This document shows, in pieces, positions 1-5,292 of a stretch of 6,473 nucleotides of DNA. The notes beneath the pieces were generated by a model, which saw only the letters and a list, made by a program, of their open reading frames with translations, did not search any database and was not told the DNA's origin. Source of the stretch: Pyrinomonadaceae bacterium (GTDB lineage: Bacteria; Acidobacteriota; Blastocatellia; Pyrinomonadales; Pyrinomonadaceae); the NCBI GenBank assembly GCA_014379075.1, contig JACMMN010000092.1:1-6473 (forward strand). The letters are read 5' to 3'. How positions within the stretch are numbered: position 1 is the stretch's first letter; each line of letters starts with the position of its first letter. Both the position numbers and the translations under genes were made by a program.

Positions 1-91
1 AAATTAGATAGAGACTTATCCAAATTAAAGCTCCACCAAAAAAGCCGTAGATGACCCCTTCCAGAATGGAATTAAAATATTTTTTACTCAC
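1..91 (-). CDS. Partial N-terminus of a small membrane protein
   Basis: An open frame begins with GTG at 91-89 and runs off the left edge with no stop, giving about 30 residues. It starts MSKKYFNSILEG, and is followed by a hydrophobic segment rich in Gly, Phe, Ile, Leu and Trp that contains a GFFGGA stretch. This looks like a short basic cytoplasmic tail followed by a transmembrane helix with closely packed glycines. An in-frame TAG lies two codons upstream (97-95), so the start cannot be much earlier. A GGGG run lies a little far upstream for a ribosome site. The stretch is more AT-rich than the rest of the window. No family can be named from 30 residues, and it could be a chance frame; the hydrophobic pattern is the main support. 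Confidence 0.4.
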   Translation of the reverse strand, partial: MSKKYFNSILEGVIYGFFGGALIWISLYLI

Positions 92-165
92 CGACTACAC
101 ATCCCCATCCACAATTTTTTTGAATATCGTCACTTAAACTTTTTACGTACGTGAGAAGAATGGGG

Positions 166-620
166 TCAGGCGTGCGATTCTGCGATTCTCGCACGATATT
201 CTTTCTCGACCAGAGTCTTCGCATAGGCGACCTTCATATCGTTATCGGACTTTAGTTCGGCTGCATCGCATCTCCGGCTCACGTTCGAGGTGTCAAGGCC
301 TCTGATGCTCGAAAGTTCGGTTATGGTGGCACCGACCTCTCTACCGATTAGTATCAGCACCTCTTTTGCCATCACCGCCTGAGCGGTTTTCACGGCCCCG
401 CAAAATTTATCTCTCGACAAACCGAATACCACTTCGACAGCCATGTTCAAAGCTTCCGCGTCGAACTTACTCTGTTGCTTTTTAGGCTTGCAGCCATTCG
501 CTACCGTACCAATGCGATGAATACTGCTATCGACAAATTCGTCCTAGCCCAGAATATCGTTTTTTCCTGGATTGATTTGTTGTAATTTCCGAACCTGCTG
601 ATGCACTCTCGTCGGCAAGC
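166..620 (-). pseudogene. Remnant of REP-associated tyrosine transposase (IS200/Y1-type), C-terminal part
   Basis: The uninterrupted part reads from just after a TAG at 546-544 to the TGA at 168-166. It holds a DnaA-like C-terminal helix-turn-helix (around ITELSSIRGLDTSNVSRR), preceded by a KAREVL-like segment, as in the C-terminal half of REP-associated transposases of Acidobacteria and related phyla. Immediately upstream, the frame reads NDILG, then a TAG, then DEFVDSSIHR. This matches the usual ILGxxEFV block of these proteins but with a stop in the middle. Further upstream the match seems to move to another frame (CISRFGNYNKSI), near an A6 run on this strand around 565-571, suggesting a frameshift. 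The N-terminal catalytic domain with the HUH and Tyr residues is absent. The gene is therefore 5'-truncated, interrupted and inactive. The upstream boundary is approximate. A TTG at 450 could start an ORF but would be a decay artefact. Confidence 0.7.
171..195. repeat. Inverted repeat with internal 8-bp tandem at transposase remnant end
   Basis: CGTGCGA (171-177) and TCGCACG (189-195) are perfect inverted 7-bp arms around an 11-base loop. GCGATTCT occurs twice in tandem at 174-181 and 182-189. The element overlaps the last codons of the transposase remnant and adjoins GGGGTCAGG at 162-170. It may be a leftover of the element's end structure or of a REP-like hairpin that such transposases act on. 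Confidence 0.4.
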
Positions 621-638
621 CGCTTGATTTAGTAACCC

Positions 639-666
639 GGGCAGTTGGCAGTAAGCAATTGGCAGT
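639..666. repeat. Heptanucleotide tandem repeat, consensus TGGCAGT, 4 units
   Basis: Four consecutive 7-base units are visible: GGGCAGT (639-645), TGGCAGT (646-652), AAGCAAT (653-659) and TGGCAGT (660-666). The second and fourth are identical and the third is diverged. Such degenerate heptamer arrays resemble the short tandemly repeated repetitive (STRR) sequences found in intergenic DNA of several bacterial phyla. It sits between the transposase remnant and the metallothionein terminator, and any open frame through it is spurious. Confidence 0.6.
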
Positions 667-672
667 AAAAGA

Positions 673-707
673 GAGGCTGTCCGGAGAACGAGTTTCCGGA
701 CAGCCTC
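673..707 (-). terminator. Rho-independent terminator of the metallothionein gene
   Basis: Two perfectly complementary 13-base arms, 673-685 and 695-707, enclose a 9-base loop; the outermost neighbours (672/708) also pair. The stem is GC-rich (GGCTGTCCGGA core). Reading the minus strand, the stem lies 28 bases past the metallothionein stop and is followed by TCTTTT, a short U-tract in the RNA. The polarity of the T run favours the minus strand. Confidence 0.75.
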
Positions 708-735
708 TTCCATTTGTAATCAGATCCAAAAACGC

Positions 736-882
736 CTACGCACAGCCGTTGTGTCCGCAATCGCAGGCAATTTCTACAATATCCTGATCCGCGGCATCTT
801 TGCAGTGGTCGCTGCAATAACCCGTGTCATCTGATTTCGGGCAACTGCACATTTCGTGTCCGCATTTATTTTCGTCTGCCAT
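736..882 (-). CDS. Bacterial metallothionein (SmtA-like), 48 aa
   Basis: A small cysteine-rich cytoplasmic protein expected to bind Zn, Cd or Cu ions. It has 8 Cys (residues 7, 12, 14, 23, 27, 40, 42, 47) and 3 His (9, 26, 44). The order is CGHEMCSC, then GYCSDHC, then CDCGHNGC at the end. This follows the bacterial metallothionein layout known from SmtA/BmtA: a C-x4-C-x-C block, a YCS-x2-C turn, and a C-terminal CGHxGC. SmtA has 9 Cys and 2 His, so ligand number is similar. I chose the ATG at 882-880 because AGGGAG (898-893) lies 10 bases upstream; an in-frame TTG at 918 would add 12 residues not typical of the family. A promoter (952-980) and a terminator (673-707) flank it, so it is probably transcribed alone. 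Confidence 0.85.
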   Translation of the reverse strand: MADENKCGHEMCSCPKSDDTGYCSDHCKDAADQDIVEIACDCGHNGCA

Positions 883-920
883 AAACAATTTTCTCCCTAG
901 CTTGTATTTTGTTGCCAAAG

Positions 921-975
921 GCCGTTTCCGCCGATCTACAACAAGGTTTCAATTATATATCAGGAGCCGTTTCCG
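921..975. repeat. 10-bp direct repeat flanking the metallothionein transcription start
   Basis: GCCGTTTCCG occurs exactly at 921-930 and again at 966-975, spaced 45 bases start to start. On the coding strand of the metallothionein gene it reads CGGAAACGGC. One copy lies between the predicted -35 and -10 boxes and one in the predicted 5' leader. Two copies around a promoter suggest an operator pair, but chance cannot be excluded. No SmtB-type 12-2-12 palindrome is visible. Confidence 0.35.
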
Positions 976-980
976 AACAA
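952..980 (-). promoter_or_regulatory. Sigma-70-type promoter of the metallothionein gene
   Basis: On the minus strand TTGTTC (980-975) is followed by a 17-base spacer and a perfect TATAAT (957-952). This predicts transcription starting near 945 and a leader of about 63 bases before the ATG at 882. The -35 matches only TTG of the consensus, but the -10 and spacing are ideal. A 10-base direct repeat overlaps the spacer (separate entry), compatible with repressor control. There is no experimental support. Confidence 0.55.
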
Positions 981-1175
981 TAAAAGGTCGGATCGCCTGA
1001 ACGAAAGTATCCCCAGCATTTGATTTTTGAAAAAGGAAATCGCCCGCGATTGTTTCTTTCTTCAATCAAAGATATAAAGATTCCATGCACCCATGAGCAT
1101 GGATAAAGAGGAGACGGGTGGTTTTTTGAAGAGAATTGACTGTCCGTTTCCTTCTTTTCTGATAGAGTTGTTCGT

Positions 1176-1433
1176 ATGCCTGACTGCAAACAATATAGCC
1201 GCATCGACAGGATCGAACTGGATTCTCTCAGGAAAGACCTGGCGAAGGAGAACGTCCATGTTCCGGAAGGCGATGACGTTGAGGTCAAAGGCCCGTTCGG
1301 CATCGAACTCCGGGCGACCTATGACGAGCAAAAGCAGTCGCTCAAGGTCTGTATCACGAAAAAGCCTTTTTTTGTACCTGAATTCAAGGTTTGGGAGATC
1401 GTAGACGAAGGGACGGCGCCATATATCGGCTGA
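1176..1433 (+). CDS. Conserved-looking hypothetical protein, 85 aa
   Basis: A short soluble protein without signal peptide or membrane segment. The first half is charged and probably helical (RIDRIELDSLRKDLAKENV). The middle (KGPFGIELRATYDEQKQSLKVCI) looks like beta strands, and it is followed by TKKPFFVPEFKVWEIV. A GIxxRxxYD...LxVxITKKPFFVP pattern is reminiscent of small uncharacterised proteins found widely in bacteria, where a strand pair is followed by a KPFFVP-like motif; that resemblance is from memory and assigns no function. The ATG at 1176 has only a weak purine stretch (GATAGAG) upstream. It converges on the 1438-1842 gene with 4 bases between the stops. A longer frame at 1093 in another phase overlaps it and looks like a shadow because its composition is not protein-like. 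Confidence 0.65.
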   Translation: MPDCKQYSRIDRIELDSLRKDLAKENVHVPEGDDVEVKGPFGIELRATYDEQKQSLKVCITKKPFFVPEFKVWEIVDEGTAPYIG

Positions 1434-1437
1434 AGAA

Positions 1438-1842
1438 TTATTCTTCCGCTGGAAGTTCCATTTTTACCAGCCCGTCGAATTCCACGTTATAGGCAACGCC
1501 TTTGATCGGGACTGACATTTCTTCTTCCGTTTCCCCCTCCGAATTTGCAATGCCGACGCTGGCAAAATAGCATGACGCTCCATGTTCCCTGGCGTGACGC
1601 ACGAGGGTTTGAAATACCTCATTACCTTCTTCGAACCGTCCTCTTCCCGGATAGAGTCCGGTGCGGACAACAAAAAAGGCAAACTCATCGTCCTTTTGCG
1701 CGACGATCTGCGGTTCCGTTCGTATGTCGGCAAGCGCGTCCGCGGAATCAATGAGCCACCCGTCTTTTTCAAGCTGTTTACAAACAATTTCGACCCCGAA
1801 AGCGTGAATATCCGCTTCGGTCATAAGCTCTCGTTGATGCAT
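1438..1842 (-). CDS. Hypothetical protein with PD-(D/E)XK-like (degenerate) fold pattern, 134 aa
   Basis: A soluble, acidic protein of unknown function. Residues 8-30 (TEADIHAFGVEIVCKQLEKDG) look like the first helix of a restriction-endonuclease-like fold. PQIVAQKDDEFAFFVVRT (45-61) follows the strand-turn-strand pattern in which nucleases normally show D...ExK; here the ExK position reads VVR, so a catalytic site is not evident. A helix (75-88) and the strand CYFASVGIAN (91-100) follow, then an acidic loop and MSVPIKGVAYNVEFDGL. The fold suggestion is inference. The ATG at 1842 gives the full frame, but Met7 (1824-1822, MTEADIHAF) may be the true start because GAGAG lies just upstream. It follows the receiver gene on the same strand by 66 bases, so the two could be cotranscribed. 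Confidence 0.65.
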   Translation of the reverse strand: MHQRELMTEADIHAFGVEIVCKQLEKDGWLIDSADALADIRTEPQIVAQKDDEFAFFVVRTGLYPGRGRFEEGNEVFQTLVRHAREHGASCYFASVGIANSEGETEEEMSVPIKGVAYNVEFDGLVKMELPAEE

Positions 1843-1908
1843 TGATTACTATCGTATAGGGCGTGAGGAATTTCGGCAACCGGAGCAAGGAAGCTGTGGG
1901 AACCCCAA

Positions 1909-2298
1909 TTAGTGTCCGTTCGCCTTATTGTCGGCCGAAATTTTTATATAGTGATCGATCGTCGCCTTCAGATCTTCAAATTTCAGAGGCTTTGTCAGTA
2001 CATCGGTGCAGCCCGCGTCTAACGCCCGCTGCCGGTAAAAATCACCGTATGCCGTGACTGCTAGGATCGGGATATCGGCGGACAGATCGAATTGACGAAT
2101 GGCTCTTATTGCGTCCAGACCGTCAAGCACGGGCATGGAAATATCCATCAGTATTATGTCGGGCTGATGTTCATGTGCTTTTTCCACGGCGTCATAGCCA
2201 TCGGACGCTTCTATCGCTTCATAGCCGTTAATTTCAAGCATGATCTTCATCATCCGCCGCACATCGTCGTAATCTTCTGCAAATAAAACTTTCACCAT
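1909..2298 (-). CDS. Single-domain response regulator (CheY-like receiver), 129 aa
   Basis: A stand-alone receiver domain that would accept phosphate from a histidine kinase and signal by protein contact. All signature residues are present: acidic pair Glu8-Asp9 (LFAEDYDD), phospho-acceptor Asp52 (IILMDISMPVLDG), switch Thr82 (AVTAYG) and Lys103 (LTKPLK). The domain fills the whole protein; only a short tail (SADNKANGH) follows, so there is no DNA-binding or enzymatic output domain. Start: ATG at 2298-2296, preceded at 5 bases by GGAGG (2308-2304). An upstream in-frame TTG at 2355 would add 19 residues that do not belong to the fold. No kinase gene is in the window. It is transcribed divergently from the repair operon and may be cotranscribed with the gene at 1438-1842. 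Confidence 0.92.
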   Translation of the reverse strand: MVKVLFAEDYDDVRRMMKIMLEINGYEAIEASDGYDAVEKAHEHQPDIILMDISMPVLDGLDAIRAIRQFDLSADIPILAVTAYGDFYRQRALDAGCTDVLTKPLKFEDLKATIDHYIKISADNKANGH

Positions 2299-2519
2299 TG
2301 CATCCTCCACATATGGAATCGCTCGAAAAACCGCATTGCATTCGAACGTTATCAACTCTTTAACCCCTTCAAGGCAATAGCCGTGCCGTTAAGAAATTAT
2401 CCAGGCGCTGATGATCGTTCGCAGCCAAAAGGCCGGAAAGTATTCACATGTACGCACGATTTTGCACCAGCGCCATTTTTATCTTGGCTTGACCGTCCGG
2501 TTTGTGGCAAACTTCCCAT
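2299..2519. other. Divergent intergenic region between the receiver gene and the repair operon
   Basis: These 221 bases must carry the start signals for both directions. I see the GGAGG ribosome site of the receiver gene (2304-2308). On the plus strand TTGCAC (2462-2467) and TTGACC (2489-2494) could be -35 boxes, but neither has a good -10 at 16-18 bases. No clear LexA/SOS box (CTG-N10-CAG or GAAC-N4-GTTC) is visible. No further gene is supported here. Confidence 0.4.
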
Positions 2520-3131
2520 ATGCCAAGACCGCTTATTCTTTCGCTGGACGGAAATGAGTTTTCCGTCAGCCTTGTAAAAATAGACCGCGAAAAACTATAC
2601 GGAGCCGTTGAGATCGAAGCCTTTGACGAGAAGGGGAACGAGGCTTCGCTTAAAGTACTTGCCGCGGACGGTAAAACGCTTATCGATAAGGGCGGAACCG
2701 CCTTGAGCACGATCAGCGAGGATGGCTCGTCGCTCGACCGGACTGAGCTCAGTCCCGTCGATATAGACAATCATGAGATCGAAAGTGTACCGTCGTCCTT
2801 CGGAACGCCGAATGTACTTTCTCCGGCGACGAGTGAGGACTATCTCGCGCAGATCGTGAAATCCGTCTACCTTCTCAGGCCGTTCCCGGGCGAATCGCTG
2901 GATGTCCTTTACGAGAACCTTGGGGCTAAAAGAATATTCCAATTTGAGTTCAGCTATCGCGGCGGCGTCGATTACGACAGTGCTTTTCTCGTCGGCAGCA
3001 AGTCCGATGCATTTATGATCGTCGGCAAACAGGCCGAACTGCAATACGTCAAACTCAACCAGGCGGCGGTTCTGGAATCCGTCGAGGAAGAGGAGATATC
3101 GGCGGACGATATCGATTTCGATCTTTTATAA
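2520..3131 (+). CDS. Repair-operon protein A, unknown function, 203 aa, acidic tail
   Basis: First gene of the ligase/primase operon. It has no signal peptide, membrane helix or cysteine. Residues 1-60 look beta-rich (MPRPLILSLDGNEFSVSLVK, then KLYGAVEIEAFDEKGNEASL). Residues 55-100 contain DKGGTALSTISEDG and VPSSFGTPNVL. Residues 105-175 run EDYLAQIVKSVYLLRP, then LYENLGAKRIFQFEFSYRGG, then DSAFLVGSKSDAFMIVG. The end is strongly acidic (ESVEEEEISADDIDFDLL). I do not recognise a named family. The strand-rich body and the YLLRP...IFQFEF...AFLVG order are loosely reminiscent of the Ku core, a hypothesis only. Start: ATG at 2520; an in-frame TTG at 2502 adds six residues. Neither has a clear ribosome site. 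The next gene begins 6 bases after its stop, implying coexpression. Confidence 0.8.
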   Translation: MPRPLILSLDGNEFSVSLVKIDREKLYGAVEIEAFDEKGNEASLKVLAADGKTLIDKGGTALSTISEDGSSLDRTELSPVDIDNHEIESVPSSFGTPNVLSPATSEDYLAQIVKSVYLLRPFPGESLDVLYENLGAKRIFQFEFSYRGGVDYDSAFLVGSKSDAFMIVGKQAELQYVKLNQAAVLESVEEEEISADDIDFDLL

Positions 3132-3137
3132 ATTGTC

Positions 3138-3851
3138 ATGGCGATAAATATCAGTAATGCAAAAAACAGGGACGCGGTGGTCGCGGCGGAAGGCCTCGCT
3201 CCGAAACGCGAGGTTCGATATGTCGATAAGGATGGCCGTCCCGTCACCAATCGCAAGGTATTGAAGAGCGATGTGCTTCATGATCTGCCCGAACTTTTGA
3301 AAAAGCGGAAAGAACTCGAAGCGGTCGCAAAAGCACTGGTCAAAGGCGATCCAGAGATCGACATCGAGGAATTCGGAATGTTTCTTACGGATACGTCCCG
3401 CGTTTACGTATCGAAGAAAGGCATCGTTCATCTTGTCGAGGAATTCGAGGTCATTAAGAATCCTGACGGCACCGTGCGCGACCGCCGTCCGCGGAAAAAA
3501 GAATCTCAGAATATGAACAGTGAGATCCCGCTTCGGTGGACAGGGAAGTTCATTAAAAAAGAAGAGGCGATCGGCCGTTTCGTATTCACGAATAAAAAAC
3601 AGCTCGTGCATGTAAACGGATTGACCTTCGATTTTCTTTTGGAGATGGCAAAGGAACTGGTAAAAAAGGATTCGCTGCTGTTAATTCGCGGGGGTGAAAA
3701 AGGTGCCGATCCGGTGGTGATGAATCGCGGCGGAAAGCCGTATAATGCGTTTCTCGAAGGCCGGGTAAAGGGCGATTCGTACTGTCTGATCCTTCACCTT
3801 TCGAATATGGAGCTGAAAAAACCAAAGGAGATCGATGCCGGTGAAGATTGA
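3138..3851 (+). CDS. Repair-operon protein B, unknown function, 237 aa, two-part
   Basis: Second gene of the operon. The protein is basic and soluble and seems to have two parts. The N-terminal part (about 20-115) has REVRYVDKDGRPVTNRKVL, a lysine-rich helix (LPELLKKRKELEAVAKALVKG), then strands (FGMFLTDTSRVYVSKKGIVHLVEEFEV). A basic linker (RDRRPRKKESQ, 114-124) leads to the C-terminal part (about 128-228): EIPLRWTGKFIKKEEAIGRF, then LTFDFLLEMAKELVKK, then GKPYNAFLEGRVKGDSYCLI and LHLSNMELK. The linker and lysine content would suit nucleic-acid binding, but no known motif is seen. It starts at ATG 3138, 6 bases after gene A's stop, without a visible ribosome site, so translational coupling is likely. 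Its last 17 bases overlap the ligase gene. No family is recognised; it is probably a dedicated partner of the ligase. Confidence 0.85.
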   Translation: MAINISNAKNRDAVVAAEGLAPKREVRYVDKDGRPVTNRKVLKSDVLHDLPELLKKRKELEAVAKALVKGDPEIDIEEFGMFLTDTSRVYVSKKGIVHLVEEFEVIKNPDGTVRDRRPRKKESQNMNSEIPLRWTGKFIKKEEAIGRFVFTNKKQLVHVNGLTFDFLLEMAKELVKKDSLLLIRGGEKGADPVVMNRGGKPYNAFLEGRVKGDSYCLILHLSNMELKKPKEIDAGED

Positions 3852-5292
3852 TTACGACAAAACGAAATTTTCCTGCAAATACGATTATTGCATCGGGAAG
3901 GTAAGCGCTCTGGCCGACCCCTCACTTCACGCCCGCACTCAGGAATACAAACGCCGTTTGAGCGGCGCGATGAAGGCTCTGTCGGGACAGGACATTTCCC
4001 GCATTCCGAAGAGCAAAGGTTTTTATGTAGCTCGAAAATACGACGGTGAGTTCGCACTTCTGGCATTCGACGGTAAAAATTTGCTTTCCGTTAATCCGGG
4101 CGGAACGGTTCGTGTCGGGCTTCCAGCATATGAAGAGGCCGAAAAACTATTGCAAAAAGCCAAGGTGAAATCATGCCTTCTCGGTGCCGAGATCTATCTG
4201 ACGGGCGATACGACAAAGATAAACCGCGTTTCGGGTGTCGTAAAAATATTGCGTTCCCCGAAATCCAAGGGTGAGTTGGACAAACTCGGCGTCGCGGTCT
4301 TCGACCTTGTGGAGCTTGACGGGGAACCGGTCACGGCCGCCGCCGATGTATTCGAATCCCTGAAACGCTGGTTCGGCAAGGGAAAGCTCGTCCACCCGGC
4401 AGAGAATGTAGTCGCCAACAAGGTGGAAACGATCATGGAAGTTTTCACCGATTGGGTGATCGGCGAAGGCTCCGAAGGTGTCGTGGTTCGCCACGATCAG
4501 GCCGGATATTACAAGATAAAGGTCCGGCACAACCTGGACGTTGCCATCATAGGCTTCTCGGAAGGAACCGAAGAACGTAAAGGCATGCTTCACGACCTGC
4601 TCGTCGCGGTGATGCGGAAGGACGGGACTTTCCACGAACTTGTCCGCGTCGGCGGTGGTTTCTCCGATGAAGACCGCCGAATTATCGCCGATGAATTGCG
4701 GCGGCGTATCGTTCCGTCGGATTACGTCGCCGTCAATAACGATTACGTTGCGTACGAGATGACCGCGCCCGGCCCGGTGATAGAGATATCTTGCCTCGAT
4801 ATGATATCTGAGAGCAGCAAGGGAGCGCCCGTCAACCGAATGGTCCTCGATTGGGACGGGAAAACCTATTCCGCTTTGTCACGAATGCCGCTGGTCAGCG
4901 TGATCTCGCCGCAATACGTACGAATGCGTGACGATAAAGAAGCGAACATTGAGGACGTTAACATCCTGCAGGTCAGCGACCTTGTAGACGTCCCTGACTT
5001 TGACGTGCCGGCCCGTGAAAAGGAAGCACCGGCAAGCGCAATGCTTTACCGCGAGGTCTATACGAAAAAGATGAAGGGAAAAACGATGGTCAGGAAACTT
5101 CTGCTCTGGAAAACGAACAAGGAAGATTCGCCCGATTTTCCCGGGTATGTTGTGTACCTGACGGATTTCAGCCCGAACCGGCAAAATCCGCTCGAACGCG
5201 ACATCAAGGTCTCCAATACCGAAAAGGATGCCCTCAAACTATTCAAGAAATTGGCGGAAAAGAATTTCGTCGGGGGATGGGAGAAAGCATAG
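3835..5292 (+). CDS. ATP-dependent DNA ligase with C-terminal extension, 485 aa
   Basis: Seals nicks through a lysyl-AMP intermediate. Nucleotidyltransferase motifs appear in order: I, RKYDGE with adenylated Lys68; III, LLGAEIYL with Glu119; IIIa, AVFDLVELDG (Phe156-Asp157); IV, SEGVVVRH (Glu214-Gly215); V, YYKIKV (Lys227, Lys229). An OB-fold domain follows (about 252-385), ending in a motif VI-like SPQYVRMRDDK (359-368). After a linker (390-402), about 80 extra residues (YREVYTKKMKGKTMVRKLLL to GGWEKA) form an extension absent from minimal ligases. No N-terminal DNA-binding domain of the LIG1 or LigB type is obvious; residues 1-60 are helical and short. Motif I has Phe73 where most DNA ligases have Arg (KxDGxR). 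AAGGAG (3825-3830) lies 4 bases before the ATG. It overlaps gene B by 17 bases and directly abuts the primase gene. Confidence 0.93.
   Translation: MPVKIDYDKTKFSCKYDYCIGKVSALADPSLHARTQEYKRRLSGAMKALSGQDISRIPKSKGFYVARKYDGEFALLAFDGKNLLSVNPGGTVRVGLPAYEEAEKLLQKAKVKSCLLGAEIYLTGDTTKINRVSGVVKILRSPKSKGELDKLGVAVFDLVELDGEPVTAAADVFESLKRWFGKGKLVHPAENVVANKVETIMEVFTDWVIGEGSEGVVVRHDQAGYYKIKVRHNLDVAIIGFSEGTEERKGMLHDLLVAVMRKDGTFHELVRVGGGFSDEDRRIIADELRRRIVPSDYVAVNNDYVAYEMTAPGPVIEISCLDMISESSKGAPVNRMVLDWDGKTYSALSRMPLVSVISPQYVRMRDDKEANIEDVNILQVSDLVDVPDFDVPAREKEAPASAMLYREVYTKKMKGKTMVRKLLLWKTNKEDSPDFPGYVVYLTDFSPNRQNPLERDIKVSNTEKDALKLFKKLAEKNFVGGWEKA

Noticed and set aside
1082..1103. Inverted repeat TCCATGC/GCATGGA upstream of the 1176 gene
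   Set aside because: Only 7 base pairs with an 8-base loop and no link to a promoter or T run; too weak to call a regulatory element.
1136..1168. TTGACT as -35 for the 1176-1433 gene
   Set aside because: No acceptable -10 at 16-18 bases; the nearest TAGAGT is 21 bases away and too close to the ATG.
1062..1331. Minus-strand frame of 89 codons overlapping the 1176-1433 gene
   Set aside because: It lies antisense to a better-supported gene, has no ribosome site and its translation shows no domain pattern.
1093..1404. Plus-strand frame of 103 codons overlapping the 85-aa gene in another phase
   Set aside because: The translation is rich in Ser/Arg with low structure and reads as an out-of-frame version of 1176-1433.
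1432..1446. Palindrome GAAGAA-TTA-TTCTTC between convergent stops, as a bidirectional terminator
   Set aside because: The stem is short and AT-rich, with no U-tract, and it is partly explained by the Glu-Glu-stop codons of the 1438-1842 gene.
2320..2360. Possible SOS/LexA box around TTCGAACGTTATC
   Set aside because: The GAAC and GTT halves are directly adjacent instead of spaced by four bases, so it does not fit the known LexA consensus.
2404..2474. Distant 7-base inverted repeat GGCGCTG/CAGCGCC in the divergent intergenic region
   Set aside because: Arms are short and 57 bases apart, which is expected by chance.
4171..4635. Minus-strand frame of 154 codons antisense to the ligase
   Set aside because: It runs through ligase motifs III-V on the other strand and is a shadow of that coding sequence.
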